DNA of 64,000 nucleotides, from assembly GCF_040581485.1 (NCBI RefSeq), contig NC_090132.1, positions 9,869,001 to 9,933,000 of the forward strand, read 5' to 3'. Each line of letters starts with the position of its first letter. Within the stretch, counting starts at the first letter, position 1. The notes under the pieces were generated by a model. That model was not told the DNA's origin, searched no databases, and saw only the letters and a program-made list of their open reading frames with translations. The translations under genes and the position numbers were made by a program. This document shows positions 1 through 13,624 of the stretch, piece by piece. The DNA is from Linepithema humile (Eukaryota > Arthropoda > Insecta > Hymenoptera > Formicidae).

Positions 1-3000
1 AGCAGGTAGTGGTTTATTCACAATTAGGATTAGGAAAAATCTTTTAACAGATTAAAGTGCATTTTCTCATCTTTTCTGAGAATAAATTTTCTTACTTATA
101 TCAGAACTGTCTGTTAATAATAAATGTTCAACATATTGGTTTTATACTTTTTCCAGCTAATTAACAAGCAATATTCATTTGCATTTAATTAAGTGCATTA
201 CGATGTTATACGTATATCTGTGCTAGAGAGATAAAAGTAAAGTATTATTTTATTATTTTTATACATCTCTTTATTTAGAAGTAAGGTGTCGAACGGATAA
301 TTAACGATATTTCACATCACGTAGGATAGTAATTAATCAAATAAGAAGGCAGAACATATGCATTTTCTTTGAAACATTGCGCCAACTTCGTTATACGACG
401 CTGAAATGATTTATGCTCTTCCAGTAGGAAAGAAAAATAGCCAACAATTTCTAACCACAAGCAGAACTCAATTTTGCTTTATGTTGGCGAGTATGCGGAT
501 CTAATCTCTCACACAAGCCTTCGCATGCTATTGCTATTGTGGTCTTTGTTTAACATCGTTCCGTTCCACCGTCCCGTTGAATATATTAACGAAGCTTAAT
601 CATTCGCATAAATAATGCAAATACATCGAGCATTTTAACGGGGTGCCTCATTGTCGCGGCAAAAAATGACGCCCCATTATGTCCGTAATGGGCACGGTGG
701 CTGACTATTTGATATTAATAACTACCATAAAGGTGGACTCTTTCGTGTACTTAGGAGGCACGGACTGAATGATGCTTTCCATCCACCTTCTGTTACTCGT
801 GCTTACTAACAGCACGAGACATCGAGCGAAGACAAATCTATGCGTGCACGCGTGTATAACGCGTGAGCGAGTTTATGAACTCACTGGGCGCTCCAAAGGT
901 ACATTTTTTTTTCTCGTGTGTATATTAAAGGCCTGGCAGCAATTTTAAAGGCCTCGCAGCCTCATTGTCTCATTATTCTACAATCGTAATATACTCTGAA
1001 TAATGCACTTCGCAATTAGAACTTATACGGAATATATTTGTACTTTTATTTTGCACTTTGATGATACTGTTTTGCAGTAATTTTTTTCTTAGATTGAAGT
1101 GAAATTGTATCTACAAGTTTTTGAAAAAACGTTCTAAGTACGCTTGTTATGCATCGGGTTCTATTATTATGACAAGCACTTTTCATATTTGCAATTCCAC
1201 GTCCAGCAATGCAGCGCTATTCATACAGTAATTCTGCTATTCATATCCGCATATTTCTCTTATATTTGTGAACGGCACCTGGCACATGATATACGTAAGA
1301 TTTTACGATCACAATGTTACGAGCGCAGTCATGCATCTATGTTCCGCATTCGGTTTGAAGCTCACAAGACAGATATTGTCTTAGTCGGCTCATCAGTCAC
1401 GACCGGTGCAGTCATTATATTTAATTAATCATTAGGCTGAATGGCTCGATTTATTGCGTGGTCACGGCCAATGGCACGAGAGAGGACACGAGGAGGCAGA
1501 CATTGCCCGCCTAGCTTTCTAACTGGTGTTTTTGTTTTCTTCGCTTCTTGTATCTACGTGTACGCATACGAGCGTGTTTGGGTGGCGCAGAAATAACAAA
1601 TCGATACAAATTGAAACAACACAACGACACGTAGATGTAGGATGAAATTTTTTTCAGCGTAACCAATTTACTAGCGTCTTTCTAGCGATCAGATTTTGCT
1701 TTATCGTCAGATAAATTTTATCTATAAGAAGAGAAATCGGCTCGGAAAAAGCATTATCTCCCTCGACATGTAAGAATATATTTTAAAACAGGAATAGATA
1801 ATAATAATACGCGTGAGAATTATGCGCGACATAATTGAAGTGCCAATGTGATTCATTAAAATTCCGATCCACTAAAAGCATATGTTTCGTCAAGAGACGT
1901 CGGATTGAAAGGACAGCCGCCACGACGCATCCGACACGCAAAAGTTTGTAGATTCCGCGGTGAGATTAGAGATAGAAATCGATTATGCCGTTACCGAGGG
2001 CGAGGAAAGAGAGGAAAGAAATGGTGATCTGAATCCGAGATCTTGTCTCTCACAGAGTCATTAGTGAAAAGACAAAACTCTCGCGGTAGGTTGCAGTCGC
2101 AGGACCTCTTGTCCGCTTTTGCCGACAAACACCCGACTTGATGAGAAATCTAACAAATCGTTATCTTCTGATCACGCACATTCCACGAACATGTAAAGTT
2201 ATAGATATCAAGATAAGAAGATGTTGCTTCATTTATGCATCACCATTAAATTAACTACATTTTCATAAATTTAAAATATAAGATAAAAAATTTCATTTAT
2301 TTATTTTTATACAAGTCAGTTTTACTAAAAGCTGATATATTTTTAATCAATTTTAATGTATCTAATTTTCATATCATTATATCCAAATAATATGTAATGA
2401 TATGTGTAATTATTTATTTTCATTAAACCACATGGATAATTTTATTATATTTCTTTAATGCCTTGAAGCGTGCTTCCATGATTTATTTCTAACGATATTC
2501 ATTACATATATAATCTATGCGGCTAATTTCGAAGTTGGGTTCCAAGTGGCTGTGTCAGTCCCTTGATTGTCTTGAGCTAAACTCGGAGCAGGAGGGATCA
2601 AAGCAGAATCCGGCATCGTGAGATGACAGAGTGGTAGGCGGCTGAAGTGGCTCTGAGATAAGATTTCTACGAGCGATGCAGGATCAGATATAAGCCAATA
2701 GGTATTTTTAAGAAGGATCGCCGACAAAAATATTGGTATACGGTATCTTTTCCAAAAGTCACAAAGAGGCCATACGTGATATATGAAAGAAACCTTCAAA
2801 ATATGATAATAGAATTGAGAATTTTCCACTTTAGACATCGGGCTTTAGACATCGATGATTATTCTGAAGTTCAAAAGGTCGAAATATGTAAGCAATCTTC
2901 TAATCTAGATTTCTTTCTTTTAAGCAGGGTAAGCACCTGCATAATCTCAGTTTTGTTTCCAAACATAATAGTAGGTACCGGAAAAATGTTTTTAGTGTCA

Positions 3001-3467
3001 TGCTTCGTCATACTTTAGCAGACTCTTTTTTAGAGGATTTTTTAAATTCTTGTCGAAGATATTAGAGAACTAATTTGTTCATTTGTTCAGTGAAAAAATA
3101 ATCTGACTACAATAATAGTATCGCCCATTTTCTCGTCTGTGATAAAAAAGGATGAATGGGGAAAATTTTATTAGAGATACTTTTTCTAGCTTACAACAAA
3201 ATAGATTGAATTTTTCCACTCGGGAAGGTGATATTTTCGATCTTTATGCGCGAATTTAGTGAGAAGCGTAATAGATAACGACCGAAGGGTCATATCAATC
3301 CTCGATGTCCGAAGGAAATCGTGGCTGCCGAAAGCAATGTTTCTCGCCAGGCGAAAGGGGTTCTGGCATCTAAAACAAACTCTTACCCCCAGTCGCCTTT
3401 ATCCGCCGTATTTTTCGCTGACAACCTCCTTCTAGCAGCTTGATTTACGACACCGTTGTGAGGCAGC
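1..3467. other. AT-rich DNA, no gene seen
   Basis: Open frames are short, overlap on both strands, and show no family features. A few acceptor-like sites (near 1655) lack matching donors. Confidence 0.6.
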
Positions 3468-3483
3468 GAGAGAGAGAGAGAGG

Positions 3484-3515
<32 letters not shown>
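3468..3515. repeat. (GA)n microsatellite
   Basis: Nearly pure GA dinucleotides with one GGGG interruption. The opposite strand yields an artificial Ser-Leu repeat frame. Confidence 0.95.
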
Positions 3516-3518
<3 letters not shown>

Positions 3519-6500
3519 TAAAAAAAGAAGTAACGGAGCCAAAGAGAAGAACTATTTTTGGGAAGCATTAATATTTATAGTTTTGCACACATACGTCGCG
3601 GCCAGCATAATTTTACGAGGGGATTTACAGCTTCGCCTGTTGTCACTGCATGGCGTTTTACGACGTATTAGTCAGCCAAAAATCAAAATGCCTCCATCAC
3701 GGCGCGCACGACGCCTTTCTCGAAGGTGCGTCAAGGCTAACGAGTGCAATTCGCGATCTGCAAGAAATCAAGAATAATCGAAAATTCAAACGAGCAACTT
3801 TACTTTCCTCATTCGCATCTTAACAGATCGTTGGATCTTTAATGAAATCTTTATAAAATATTCAGAATGTTCCGAAACTGCCGAATATTCTTTTAATAAA
3901 CAGAAGATAAACTAAGAAAAACAAAAATAAAGAGATGTTGATAACTTAAGAATGAACTGAACGTTTAACGTTTAAAATCTGATATAAAAAATAACCTACT
4001 ACAAAATTTTTTCTCGAAAAGAGATTGATCTCAATTTTACTACAGAATTTGTAGAATGACAAAGTTGATGTTTCGGCAGCATTCTGTATAAATTCGAGAG
4101 GAAAATAAAGACCGCTGCAATATTGTTGCGATGTAAAGGTAAACGAAAAAACCATCAGCCACCGGCATATTGTTGACGATAATTCGTCGGAGCGGAATTC
4201 GATTAGTCAAAAATCCATCTGGAGCTTCATGACGCAGTAGCGAACTGACAGAAATAAATTGTACGCCGTTTTCCAGATGACAGCTCGAAGCGTATTAACC
4301 GTTACGGATACGCACGATGCGTTGTAATAGCATCATCCAATAAGTGTCTCAACGGACATGCCTTTTTATTTTTACACATCGATATCTCTCCGACCCTCGA
4401 AGAAAAACGATTCGTTAGCCGACTTACCCCCATGAGCACGAACTTACCCCTAAAAAATGATCGTACGCCCCCCCGCCGTGCGGCGGATGCAACTTCCCTA
4501 GTATACTGGCTCTGGCCGGCCACGAGTACACAATGACAGGTTGTGTGGGTGTGAATACACATACACGGTGCATACATGCTACGGAAACCCTCTGTATATT
4601 TATTTTTTTTTTTTGGGAAATATTATATCATTAGACGTTATTGAAAGTTCTATTGTATCGATATTTTATCATATCGCATCTATGTCTCTCGGTTTTACGA
4701 TGTTCTGTTACAGGACAGCATTATCACACTTTGCACACCTGTTAACATTATTTATAGTTTTACTAGAGATTTGTAATCAACTCAATTTACTCACTCGTTT
4801 TTAATGGTTTAATTTTTCGAATTATTGAGAAAAATCGTAGAAAAATTACAGAAATATCGTAAATTTTCTGTATTTGAAAAGAAGGCGGGTTGGAATTCGA
4901 TAGGTATTGATCCACATTTTTGACACTTTTGGTCAAACTTGTTATGCTTTTGTGTCAAAAATGACACGGCGTGACTATTTCGTATTTTCTGTCATGTGAA
5001 TAATGGACCGTTTTTTTCCGATTGTTTTCTTACTGTGTGAATGCTCTTGCTAATGATAAAATTATGCAACAAAGGCACACAAGTGCATCTTCTCGAAACA
5101 AATCTCAATTCAAAGTATCTTCTACTTTGAATGATATGTAATTAAGATCAATGGTTATTGCTCTCCATTTTGATAAGTAAATCGATGGTACTTTATTACT
5201 CTTCGTCTCGTATAGGTAACAATAGCTCTTCATTATTCATTTAATAGCCAGTATACTCCTAACTTCTTAAAAAAGATTATTCACTTATTCCTAAATTAAT
5301 TCTTTTTTTATAAGATAAATGTAGCAATTATATAAAGTGTAACAAGTATCGTTTGTAAAAAATAGAATAACGTGCGCAAAAATATACCAAATATCGCGTT
5401 TTATCCGCACGCACTGCGTACCGATTATTACATTAGAGCACATTCAATCAGACGGAAATGAGCCACGTGTTATCCGCCTCCGTATCCGTTCCACATCGAG
5501 AAGTAATCGAGCCCTGCGGACGGAAACAAGCGCTAATTTTCTTAGGAAGAATCTCATTCTGATTCGAGTCTCGGGGACCACCGGAAAGAACGTTAATGAG
5601 AGAACAGAGGAGGAAGGGTGTACGCGCGGTGAATCGGAGATGAAAATGAATTGAATGAATGGACTCGAAGTGCTCCCGAGTGGCGGGAAGTGAGCAGCTT
5701 TGACGAGAACGGCTTAACCCCTCTATCGCGTTCGTTCTGTGTTTCGGAATAACTAACGTAATCAAGCTAATGTGGCTAACTAACAACCGTTTCTGACGTC
5801 CGCATACGTTCGCATTTCGTCACACTCAAATTGTACGCGTAATAACGCCTCAACAGAGATTCGAATCGTATGAAATTATTTTGCACAATGCGAATATAAA
5901 AATTCAATTGTTATTCTGAGATTATTTATTGTGTCGGGCTTCATTAGTTTTTGCGTATCTTGTTCTACGGATAGGATAAAAATTGAAACTGCACAACATA
6001 GACTCGGTAATCGCGCTATCAATCAGAGTTCATAACATAATTAGCGTAATTGAAATTGTTACACGCGCAATAGCCGTCGACGAGGGAAGCCGTCTCGGTT
6101 TGTTTATCATTCTGAATCCCGATGGATCGCAATCCTCCGCGAACCTATCAACGTTCAACGTAAAAAGTGCATTACGATTCGCGCGCTACAATACCATCGA
6201 TTCGAATTACCTGTCCGCGCCGGCGAGAGAGAAAGGGAGAGAGTCTCGATATCGTGTGGGTGATGACTAATAGATTTCGAGGCCTGGCCCATCCATCTCA
6301 CTCTCTCGAACTCTCTCGATACAAATCGATCTTGCCGCGGTCACGTTCGTGCGCGCATCGAGGATATCGCCTATCGATAGAATCCCTAAGCGGTTCGTGC
6401 CGCTTTTTTTCGACGATGCATTTATAACATTGGCCACGGCCCTGAACCGCCCAGTGTTCGTCCGTACGCGAGAGACCAAAGCGGTTTGTCATTATAGATG

Positions 6501-8850
6501 TTCCGTGCTCGTTGAACTGTCAGAAACGAGCCGGAGAGACCACGTCGCACGATGTACTCCTCTTCGGCCGCAACGGAATCATAACTTGTTCGTATTGCTT
6601 GTGTATAAATCATTTGCGCGCCGAGAGATGAGGCTCGGAGATGCCTGCAAGTCCACGGCCTGCGTGAGCTAATTATAAAGTCTTTCCTAAATGCGCATCA
6701 CAAGCAGCAACGCATCTAAATGCGGGATCGAACTTTGCTACGCGAGAAATCAAGATATATTTACGAAGTTATTCAACATTTCAGAATATTTTAATGAATA
6801 GAAGCATTTATTGTTGCCAAATAAAAATAATAAAAATGCAAATTTATTTGTTTTTAGACTTACTGCAAGTTTTACGAATATATATGTGAAGATAAACGTT
6901 TGCGCGGGGTCGATGAACGATGAATGCTCAATATATTCTACATGATTTATAATAATTAACGTAACTTATACAATCCAATTAATATTGCGGATTGCTCGAC
7001 TCATTATCCAAGCTAAAAATAATAAATGCGCGTATATAATTCCGCGCGTTTCTAGGTATTTATATTACTATTTATACCGCGACGCTCAAGATACACGTAT
7101 GCTTTATGCTTTTCACTGTTACATACTTTGTACATTGATACGATATAAAATCAGAGACTTTCGCGCATAAATTTTCGCCGGAAACGCAAGGTATCTGCTA
7201 GAAGCGTATTTTTTTTTTGTACGCACATTCTAAGTATGTTCAAAGCGTTTAAACGAGTATTCATAGCTAAAATCGTTCCTTTGTGACCGCCGCTCACAAA
7301 ATTCGCGTCCAAATTCAATTCAACGATTCCCGCGAGAAACGAAAAGGGATAACAGAGAGGAGACAGCGCGACCGATTAAGAGAGGGGAATAAAAATATCG
7401 ACAATTTACGGGCAGTCCGCGCTCCCCGCGGAATAATTGTCATCGACGATATTCCGTGGCACCGTGGCGCCACTCGGAGCCAATTAGCCGGAGCAATTAA
7501 AGAATTACGCTGTGCCTCGTCTGTGGGTTATTCTCTTTTAATCCTGGATTCTGCGGTCGACCGGTTCAAGGCAGGCCGTTCACAACCCCAGCAGATCGCG
7601 AAGGACAACGATCTGTCGCGTTTTTGCGAGACATGTCCGGATCGCATTTATAATTTTTTTTTTTGCGGAATACTTTGAATCCTTTGAGTCGTTCAATCAA
7701 CCGTGTAGTTATCTTGTTACGTGGAATTTATCTACCGTAATTTGGAATGAGATTCTTTTCAGAACTTTTTTCCAATGCGAATAAGTTTGAATTAGAATTC
7801 TATATTGTGCGCTATAAAAAAGTAATGGAGATAAATCAATCCATGAGAAAAAGTAACGTTCCCGTGAAAAATTCTATGGAATAGTTTCTGTTCCACATTG
7901 CTGATTGCAATAAAAATTTCAAATATTTATTCAGACGAACTAAACTTGAAATAATTTCATTAATATATGATTAATATATCAGTAGATGTCTAAAAATTTT
8001 TACTTAAAATAAATTACAACAAAACAACTTTTTCTGTTGACATAAAATGTGCTGTGCGATTTATCGACATGCATTTTGTGCTTCTCTTTTTTGCGCATTA
8101 TTTTATCGCAATCTACTTCGGGTAATGTGGCTTTCATCTGGAAGCATTTTAAAACGACGGGAATAGTGGAGGACCGACGGTTACCAAGACACACGAGGAA
8201 AATCTCGAACATTCGTAAAGTCGTTCCTTTACGATTTTGCCAGCGCATAATGTCCTAAACATCTCTATAGCTTGTCGCCGCAGCAGCAACAACCGGAGTC
8301 AACGTGGCTGCCATATGAAATCTTTTGCGGCAGCAAATAATGCAGCGGTTTTATTTCGCAGTGGCGGTCGGAATTCCAAGAAGAGATTTAGGAAATTATC
8401 TCTCTATTATATTAATGATTTTAACTTTGTCAGTAACGTGGAAAACATTTACTAATTGGCAATGCATCTTACACCGTTTTAAGTAAATTATCTAAATATA
8501 GTTAAAAAAAAAATAAGATTAATGTATCATTAAATTTTGTATTCTTGTATTGCTAAATATCTAATTAATATAAATTAATTGATCAATTGACATTGATAAA
8601 TGATGCGCGTGAAAAATTTTCACGTGAAAATTTTCTGCGCAGATCTAACAGAAGCTGTCGATGTAACAACCGACGGAACAGTAGAAAACCATTGATTCAG
8701 CGATTTGAAATATCGATTTCAATACTTTATACATTATATAACTCCTTGCATTTTTAAAATTATTTTAACAAAATACTTAAAATAATATTCATAAAAATTG
8801 CTCGCAATATCTCTTATCCTTTATTAACTTTTCTCATCTATATTTTACAG
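3516..8850. other. No recognised gene
   Basis: Mixed AT-rich sequence with moderately GC-rich patches near 5.5-6.7 and 7.3-7.6 kb. Overlapping open frames on both strands in these patches look like by-products of composition. Confidence 0.6.
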
Positions 8851-8945
8851 AGAAAGAACGAGACAACATCACACGCAAGTCAGCAGTCCGCAAGTAACAA
8901 CATCCGTGAGACATCACAACATTGACACCCTATCTTCAATATAAG
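8851..8945 (+). ncRNA. Candidate non-coding or untranslated exon
   Basis: A pyrimidine-rich acceptor (ttttctcatctatattttacag), 95 nt of clearly less AT-rich sequence, then a near-consensus donor ATAAG|gtaagt. Every frame has a stop before or at the donor, and there is no Met frame of note. The composition contrast with the flanks supports a real exon of a plus-strand transcript; it might share a transcript with the candidates at 39599 and 40275 (inference). Confidence 0.4.
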
Positions 8946-11900
8946 GTAAGTTTTAAAGGAAACAATACGGTGATGGTGCATGTGTAATTAGTTAGAAGAA
9001 TGAAGCGGAATAATAAGGCTCACTGTTAAAAAGATTAAAATTACGAATGTTAAATTAGTAAAATATGATGTTGCTATTTTAACACAAAATACACAAGATT
9101 CGAATTGTCATATACAGATTTAATATTAATAATTAATCCATCGGGTAATAATTTGAAAACTGTAAAGTTTCAAGAAAGTGTTGTTATTTCATAGAATTTG
9201 CGTATGGAGTGTTTTTCAAATAAAGTTTTATTTGAAAGACAAACTTTGAGAATACAAATTTTTTGAAATCGTGAATGACGACTTTACGAAATGTGATTGA
9301 TGTCGAACGTCATTAGCTTAACGTCGGACTGTCTATTCGCCATCACTCATGAAAAATCGTTGTTCAGTTCTATTGTTTTAAAGCGTATGCTAAACATATG
9401 TCGGAAACAGAAGTTGGAAACAGTAGCTTTAAGTGGTTATAGGCAATTTTCGAATGGAAAATTAGCAGACACGAAAAAGCATGTGATCTGCGTGTGAAAA
9501 ATTCTACTAAGGCAAGCGTAGATTATAATAATTGTGTTAAATTGACAATTGAATACAACAAATATGGCAAAGGGATAAACTTATTAACGAATTAAATATT
9601 AAATTATATATCAAAAGATAAAATTGCATTATAATTGATCGTTGAAATTTATAATTTTATACAAAAACATTAATAAAATTAAAGCTGACTAATTAATCTC
9701 ATTGATAATTTAATTAATTTGAAATGGCTTATAATTTAAACGTTGTATTAAAAAGTTAAAATTATTTATTTGAAGAAAAATTAAGAGATTATTGTAAATT
9801 TGTTTAAGATAATTGCAGTGCAACTTTAACTTTAGCTTATTACGAATTTTAAATAAATAGGCACTATTTAGAAAAAGCAAAAAGGTTTTATAAAGCTTCG
9901 GAAAAACAAATTTTTTATTAGCTGTTACGTAACTCGTTCTAGCGTTACCAAGATCTAATAATAAATCAGCCCGTGATGTTTATGAGCATAGAATAAAAAA
10001 AGGGGAGAGTCAAAATGTCGAAAAAAACGCATTTTACTGCAGTTCTTCTCGAGGTTCGTGAAATGGTTGCTTTAACGGGTTTCATCGTCCCGTAAAAAAA
10101 GGGGGAAAAAATTGTATGCAGGGATTTCTCGGAAATACATGCATGCATCGTAAAAGTATCTGCTAATTGAGAGGAGAGTGCGGACAAGATGGCTCTTACG
10201 TTCGAATAATTTTACGTTTGCGTAATGTAACATGTATACAAATCCGAGGATCATTAAGGAAATAATTATTGCCCATAACATCGCAATAAAATAATAAGGA
10301 ATTTATAATTTTCATCTTATCTCTTTGATTCCTATTTTGTGGAAATAAATCGCGCAAGGTATCTGCTTCAATAGACAGTTGTTGCTTTGATAATATTACA
10401 AATTGTTAATTGTAAAAAATCTTAATTAGCAATTATTTATGGAACATAATTTTTCAGTTACAATTTGAGATAATAATGCGATGATTCTGAGTGATGTTTG
10501 CCGCTTCAACCGGCTTTACTAATCGGTCAAAACGAAAGCGAAATGGCGACAATAATGGGGACTTTAATAAGAGAATTTTCTGCACAGTACGATTTCTATT
10601 TTTCTCTATTCTGAAATCCGGTGCAAACAAATATAAATAAGATATTGTTGAAAGACATTTCTTTCTCTATACATTTCACCGCAACAGCTTTCCACCAATC
10701 GATCTCATGGAGACATATCTTAACTCTTTCATCAGTCTTTTAGATTACGAGCATCTGCTCAACCGGCTGTAAATTCCGACAATATGGCCATCCCAAGGAA
10801 AGGGAAGCTGTATTCGATGTAAAGGAAGGTTGTCCGAATAGAAAGCATCGAGCAGCGTAGCAAATTTTTTGTTAACCCTCGCAAAATCTGACAAAAACTG
10901 TAGTCTAAATGCATCCGCCATCAATTTCAAAATTTTAAGACATCGAGTCGGTTATATTAAAATTGTGTATCCGATACTAACAAATATCTCTAACATTTTA
11001 AGTTCTTTCAAAATCTTTCTAAAGAATAAAGGAAAGAGAAAAAAAGGTCACTCAGGTATTGAATTTTGCTGTTTAAATGCCAAATAAATATTAGCTTTAG
11101 TTGAGAAAGAGAGAAATCATGTGCGCTTAATAATTTTGGTTTAAAGAATTCGGTTTCTAACTTTAGCTTTCTAAAAAAAACTGCATAAAATTGCATATTG
11201 ATTAATTGACAAGAAAAATGTCACTGCGAATATATTCGTTTCAAGATACATTGGTTTCTGTACGCCTTTTGGTGACGCAGAATCAGGCTAAGAGATGCGC
11301 CGGCTCTGGATATAAGTCAGCCGGTATTCAATGAGTTCGGGGAAGTTCAACCCTGATTCTTTGCACGCGAACGAACGTATCGACACGAAACGACAATCGT
11401 ACATCCTATGAATGCGCCTTCCTAAAAACCCAACTTACAAGACACGCGATGTAAAACGGACGTTGCTACGCGTGGGACGTTGAAAGATCGGGGAAAAAGA
11501 TGGCAAGCTGTGAAAAGCTGCTGTGTAATCCGAAAGATCCCCCGATTTTTCTGCTTTGTGGAAATTGCGTTAATTGTGTATTCACATAAATATGATTTAT
11601 AATGCCTGGATCTTTCTTATTTTTATTTAAAAAGCGCGAAAGAGACTGATTTAATTGCATTAGGATAATATTATAACATTTTTTTTATAAGAAAAAATTT
11701 ATATCTACAATTAAATGCAAGAAGAATCTTATTTCTTTTACGGTTTCCCATACGTTCGCTTTATGACTCGCGTTATTTTACTTCATTTTCGTTTCTTAAA
11801 CGAGTTACAAGGTTTAAAGCTCTTCTTATTTACAGAGATGATTTATGTCTCATTTCTTCTTCATATACTATTTAATATTTCTATTAATTTTACGACATAT

Positions 11901-13567
11901 ATACATATATATTCAGCTTTGCTGTTATCTTTATATTTAGCATAATATCGTGATCTCGTCAAAAAACGGTCAGTCGCACGATCTCTCATCCCTCCAATTA
12001 TAGTTCAACTGTATCCGCATTCATCCGCGACGGGCATTAGTAATACTACGTTACATCTTTTTTTACTTCTCGTGGAATCGCTGATACGAATGTTGGCGCA
12101 AGTGCTGCGAGGCTCTTAATAGTAATAACCCCTATAAAGATCGGCATCGGTTCTGGAGGCAAACAAGTGAATGGCATTAACGTGATGTTATCGATATAGC
12201 GTGCTATAGAAAATCACTTTTGCTCGAACGAGAGAGCGTACCTTCGACAAAGCGCGGCTCCGACAGTGCGCCCCACTGTGGGTACATGAAAACTATTTCA
12301 CCATCTCCGTATCGCATACGCACTCGCTCCAAATAAAATCGATACGCTTGTTTTATCCGGCCGCGCTGTTATCGCTGTTACGCCGATAAGAGAGCAGCCT
12401 CGGCGTCGCGAACTGCAGTTTCATAAGAAGCTTTCTCACAGATGCGAAATTTTCCACATACAATTTTACGGCGCACGGAACATATATTTGTATACGATAA
12501 ACGGTACTCCTAAATTCCTTTTTGAATACAATACAAAGTTGCCCCCGCGACAGCGAAATAAGAGGGATTCTCGAATTCTACGCGCGTGCTCTATGAACGC
12601 GCTCTACACTCGTTCGCATTTCACACACATATAGAACCGAGAACCGGAGCAGCTGCTGGCGCTTCCGCCCCGAGGAGCTATTTTCCATTGGAGTTAACAG
12701 ATTATGAAGATGTCCTCGGTTTAAATATGTCGCACCTGTACACGATCCATTTTTCCTTACGTTCTTGCGAGACCCGCGTTTTTTTCCAGGGCGTGACTTT
12801 GAAAACCACTAGCGTCCAAACAATCCATCGAGTCGATGACGAGAGATAGAGCGAGTGAGCGAGAAGGTGGGAGGAGCTTTATATACTCATACACACAGCC
12901 GAAGTCCAGAGATCACGTCTACCTGACTTATAGGGGCCTATTCATCGTTATTTATGACTAAAGAAACTCCATAGAAAACGACCTCTCCTTCGTTTTCTAT
13001 TTCTCTCTTTTCTTTTCTGTAACTTGTGATTAGTGCGGTATTTTGGTGAAAAATCCACCTTTCTGCCGGATTTAGCTTTCAACACATTTCTTCAAAAAAG
13101 ATAAAAAATTTAAACAATACGTAATAAAAAAATTACGGTACGCACCTCGGAAGTTTATTGACTAGTTCATGCACTTGTGTAGCTATATATAAGTTCATGT
13201 TTGTAGCTGTTTTTGTTAATAATTAGTCACATATAAACGTAACGTATATTTATGCGAGTCTATGCATTGGGCATTGTTCTCTGCAACCTCGAAACATCCC
13301 GAGCCGAAACGAAATACTATGAATTTCGAATCTAAAGAAAAAGTAAGAGAAAAACAATATAAAGAATAAGGGTCTATAAAAGAATAAAAGTTGTATCTAA
13401 GAAAGAATTTACTTTTTTCAACCCTTTTACGTTTCGGTTTTTGTAAAGTAAATGCATGAAAAAGTCTTAAAAGATTTATTCTAATTTTAACCTTGCAGAA
13501 GATAGGATAGTTTGTAAAAAAATAAATGTCACTATTATACCTCTGAAAAATGATGTAGAAAGAATTT
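8946..13567. other. No recognised gene
   Basis: AT-rich to about 11.2 kb, more mixed near 12.2-12.9 kb. There is a short perfect hairpin near 9219-9242 (TTTCAAATAAA/TTTATTTGAAA). No coding segment is supported. Confidence 0.55.
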
Positions 13568-13624
13568 GTCCTTTTTGTTATACGAAAAGGACACAAATTG
13601 GTCCTTTTGTATAACAAAAAGGAC
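13568..13624. repeat. 25-bp-stem hairpin of alternating GTCCTTTT units
   Basis: Left arm 13568-13592 (GTCCTTTTTGTTATACG then AAAAGGAC) and right arm 13601-13624 are reverse complements except for one mismatch and one base gap, with an 8-base loop. Each arm is itself a smaller palindrome (GTCCTTTT...AAAAGGAC), so four alternating copies of the octamer occur. Related ATAACAAAAA/GACAT pieces follow downstream. Confidence 0.85.

Noticed and set aside
3383..3568. Minus-strand Ser-Leu repeat frame
   Set aside because: Translation of the (GA)n microsatellite.
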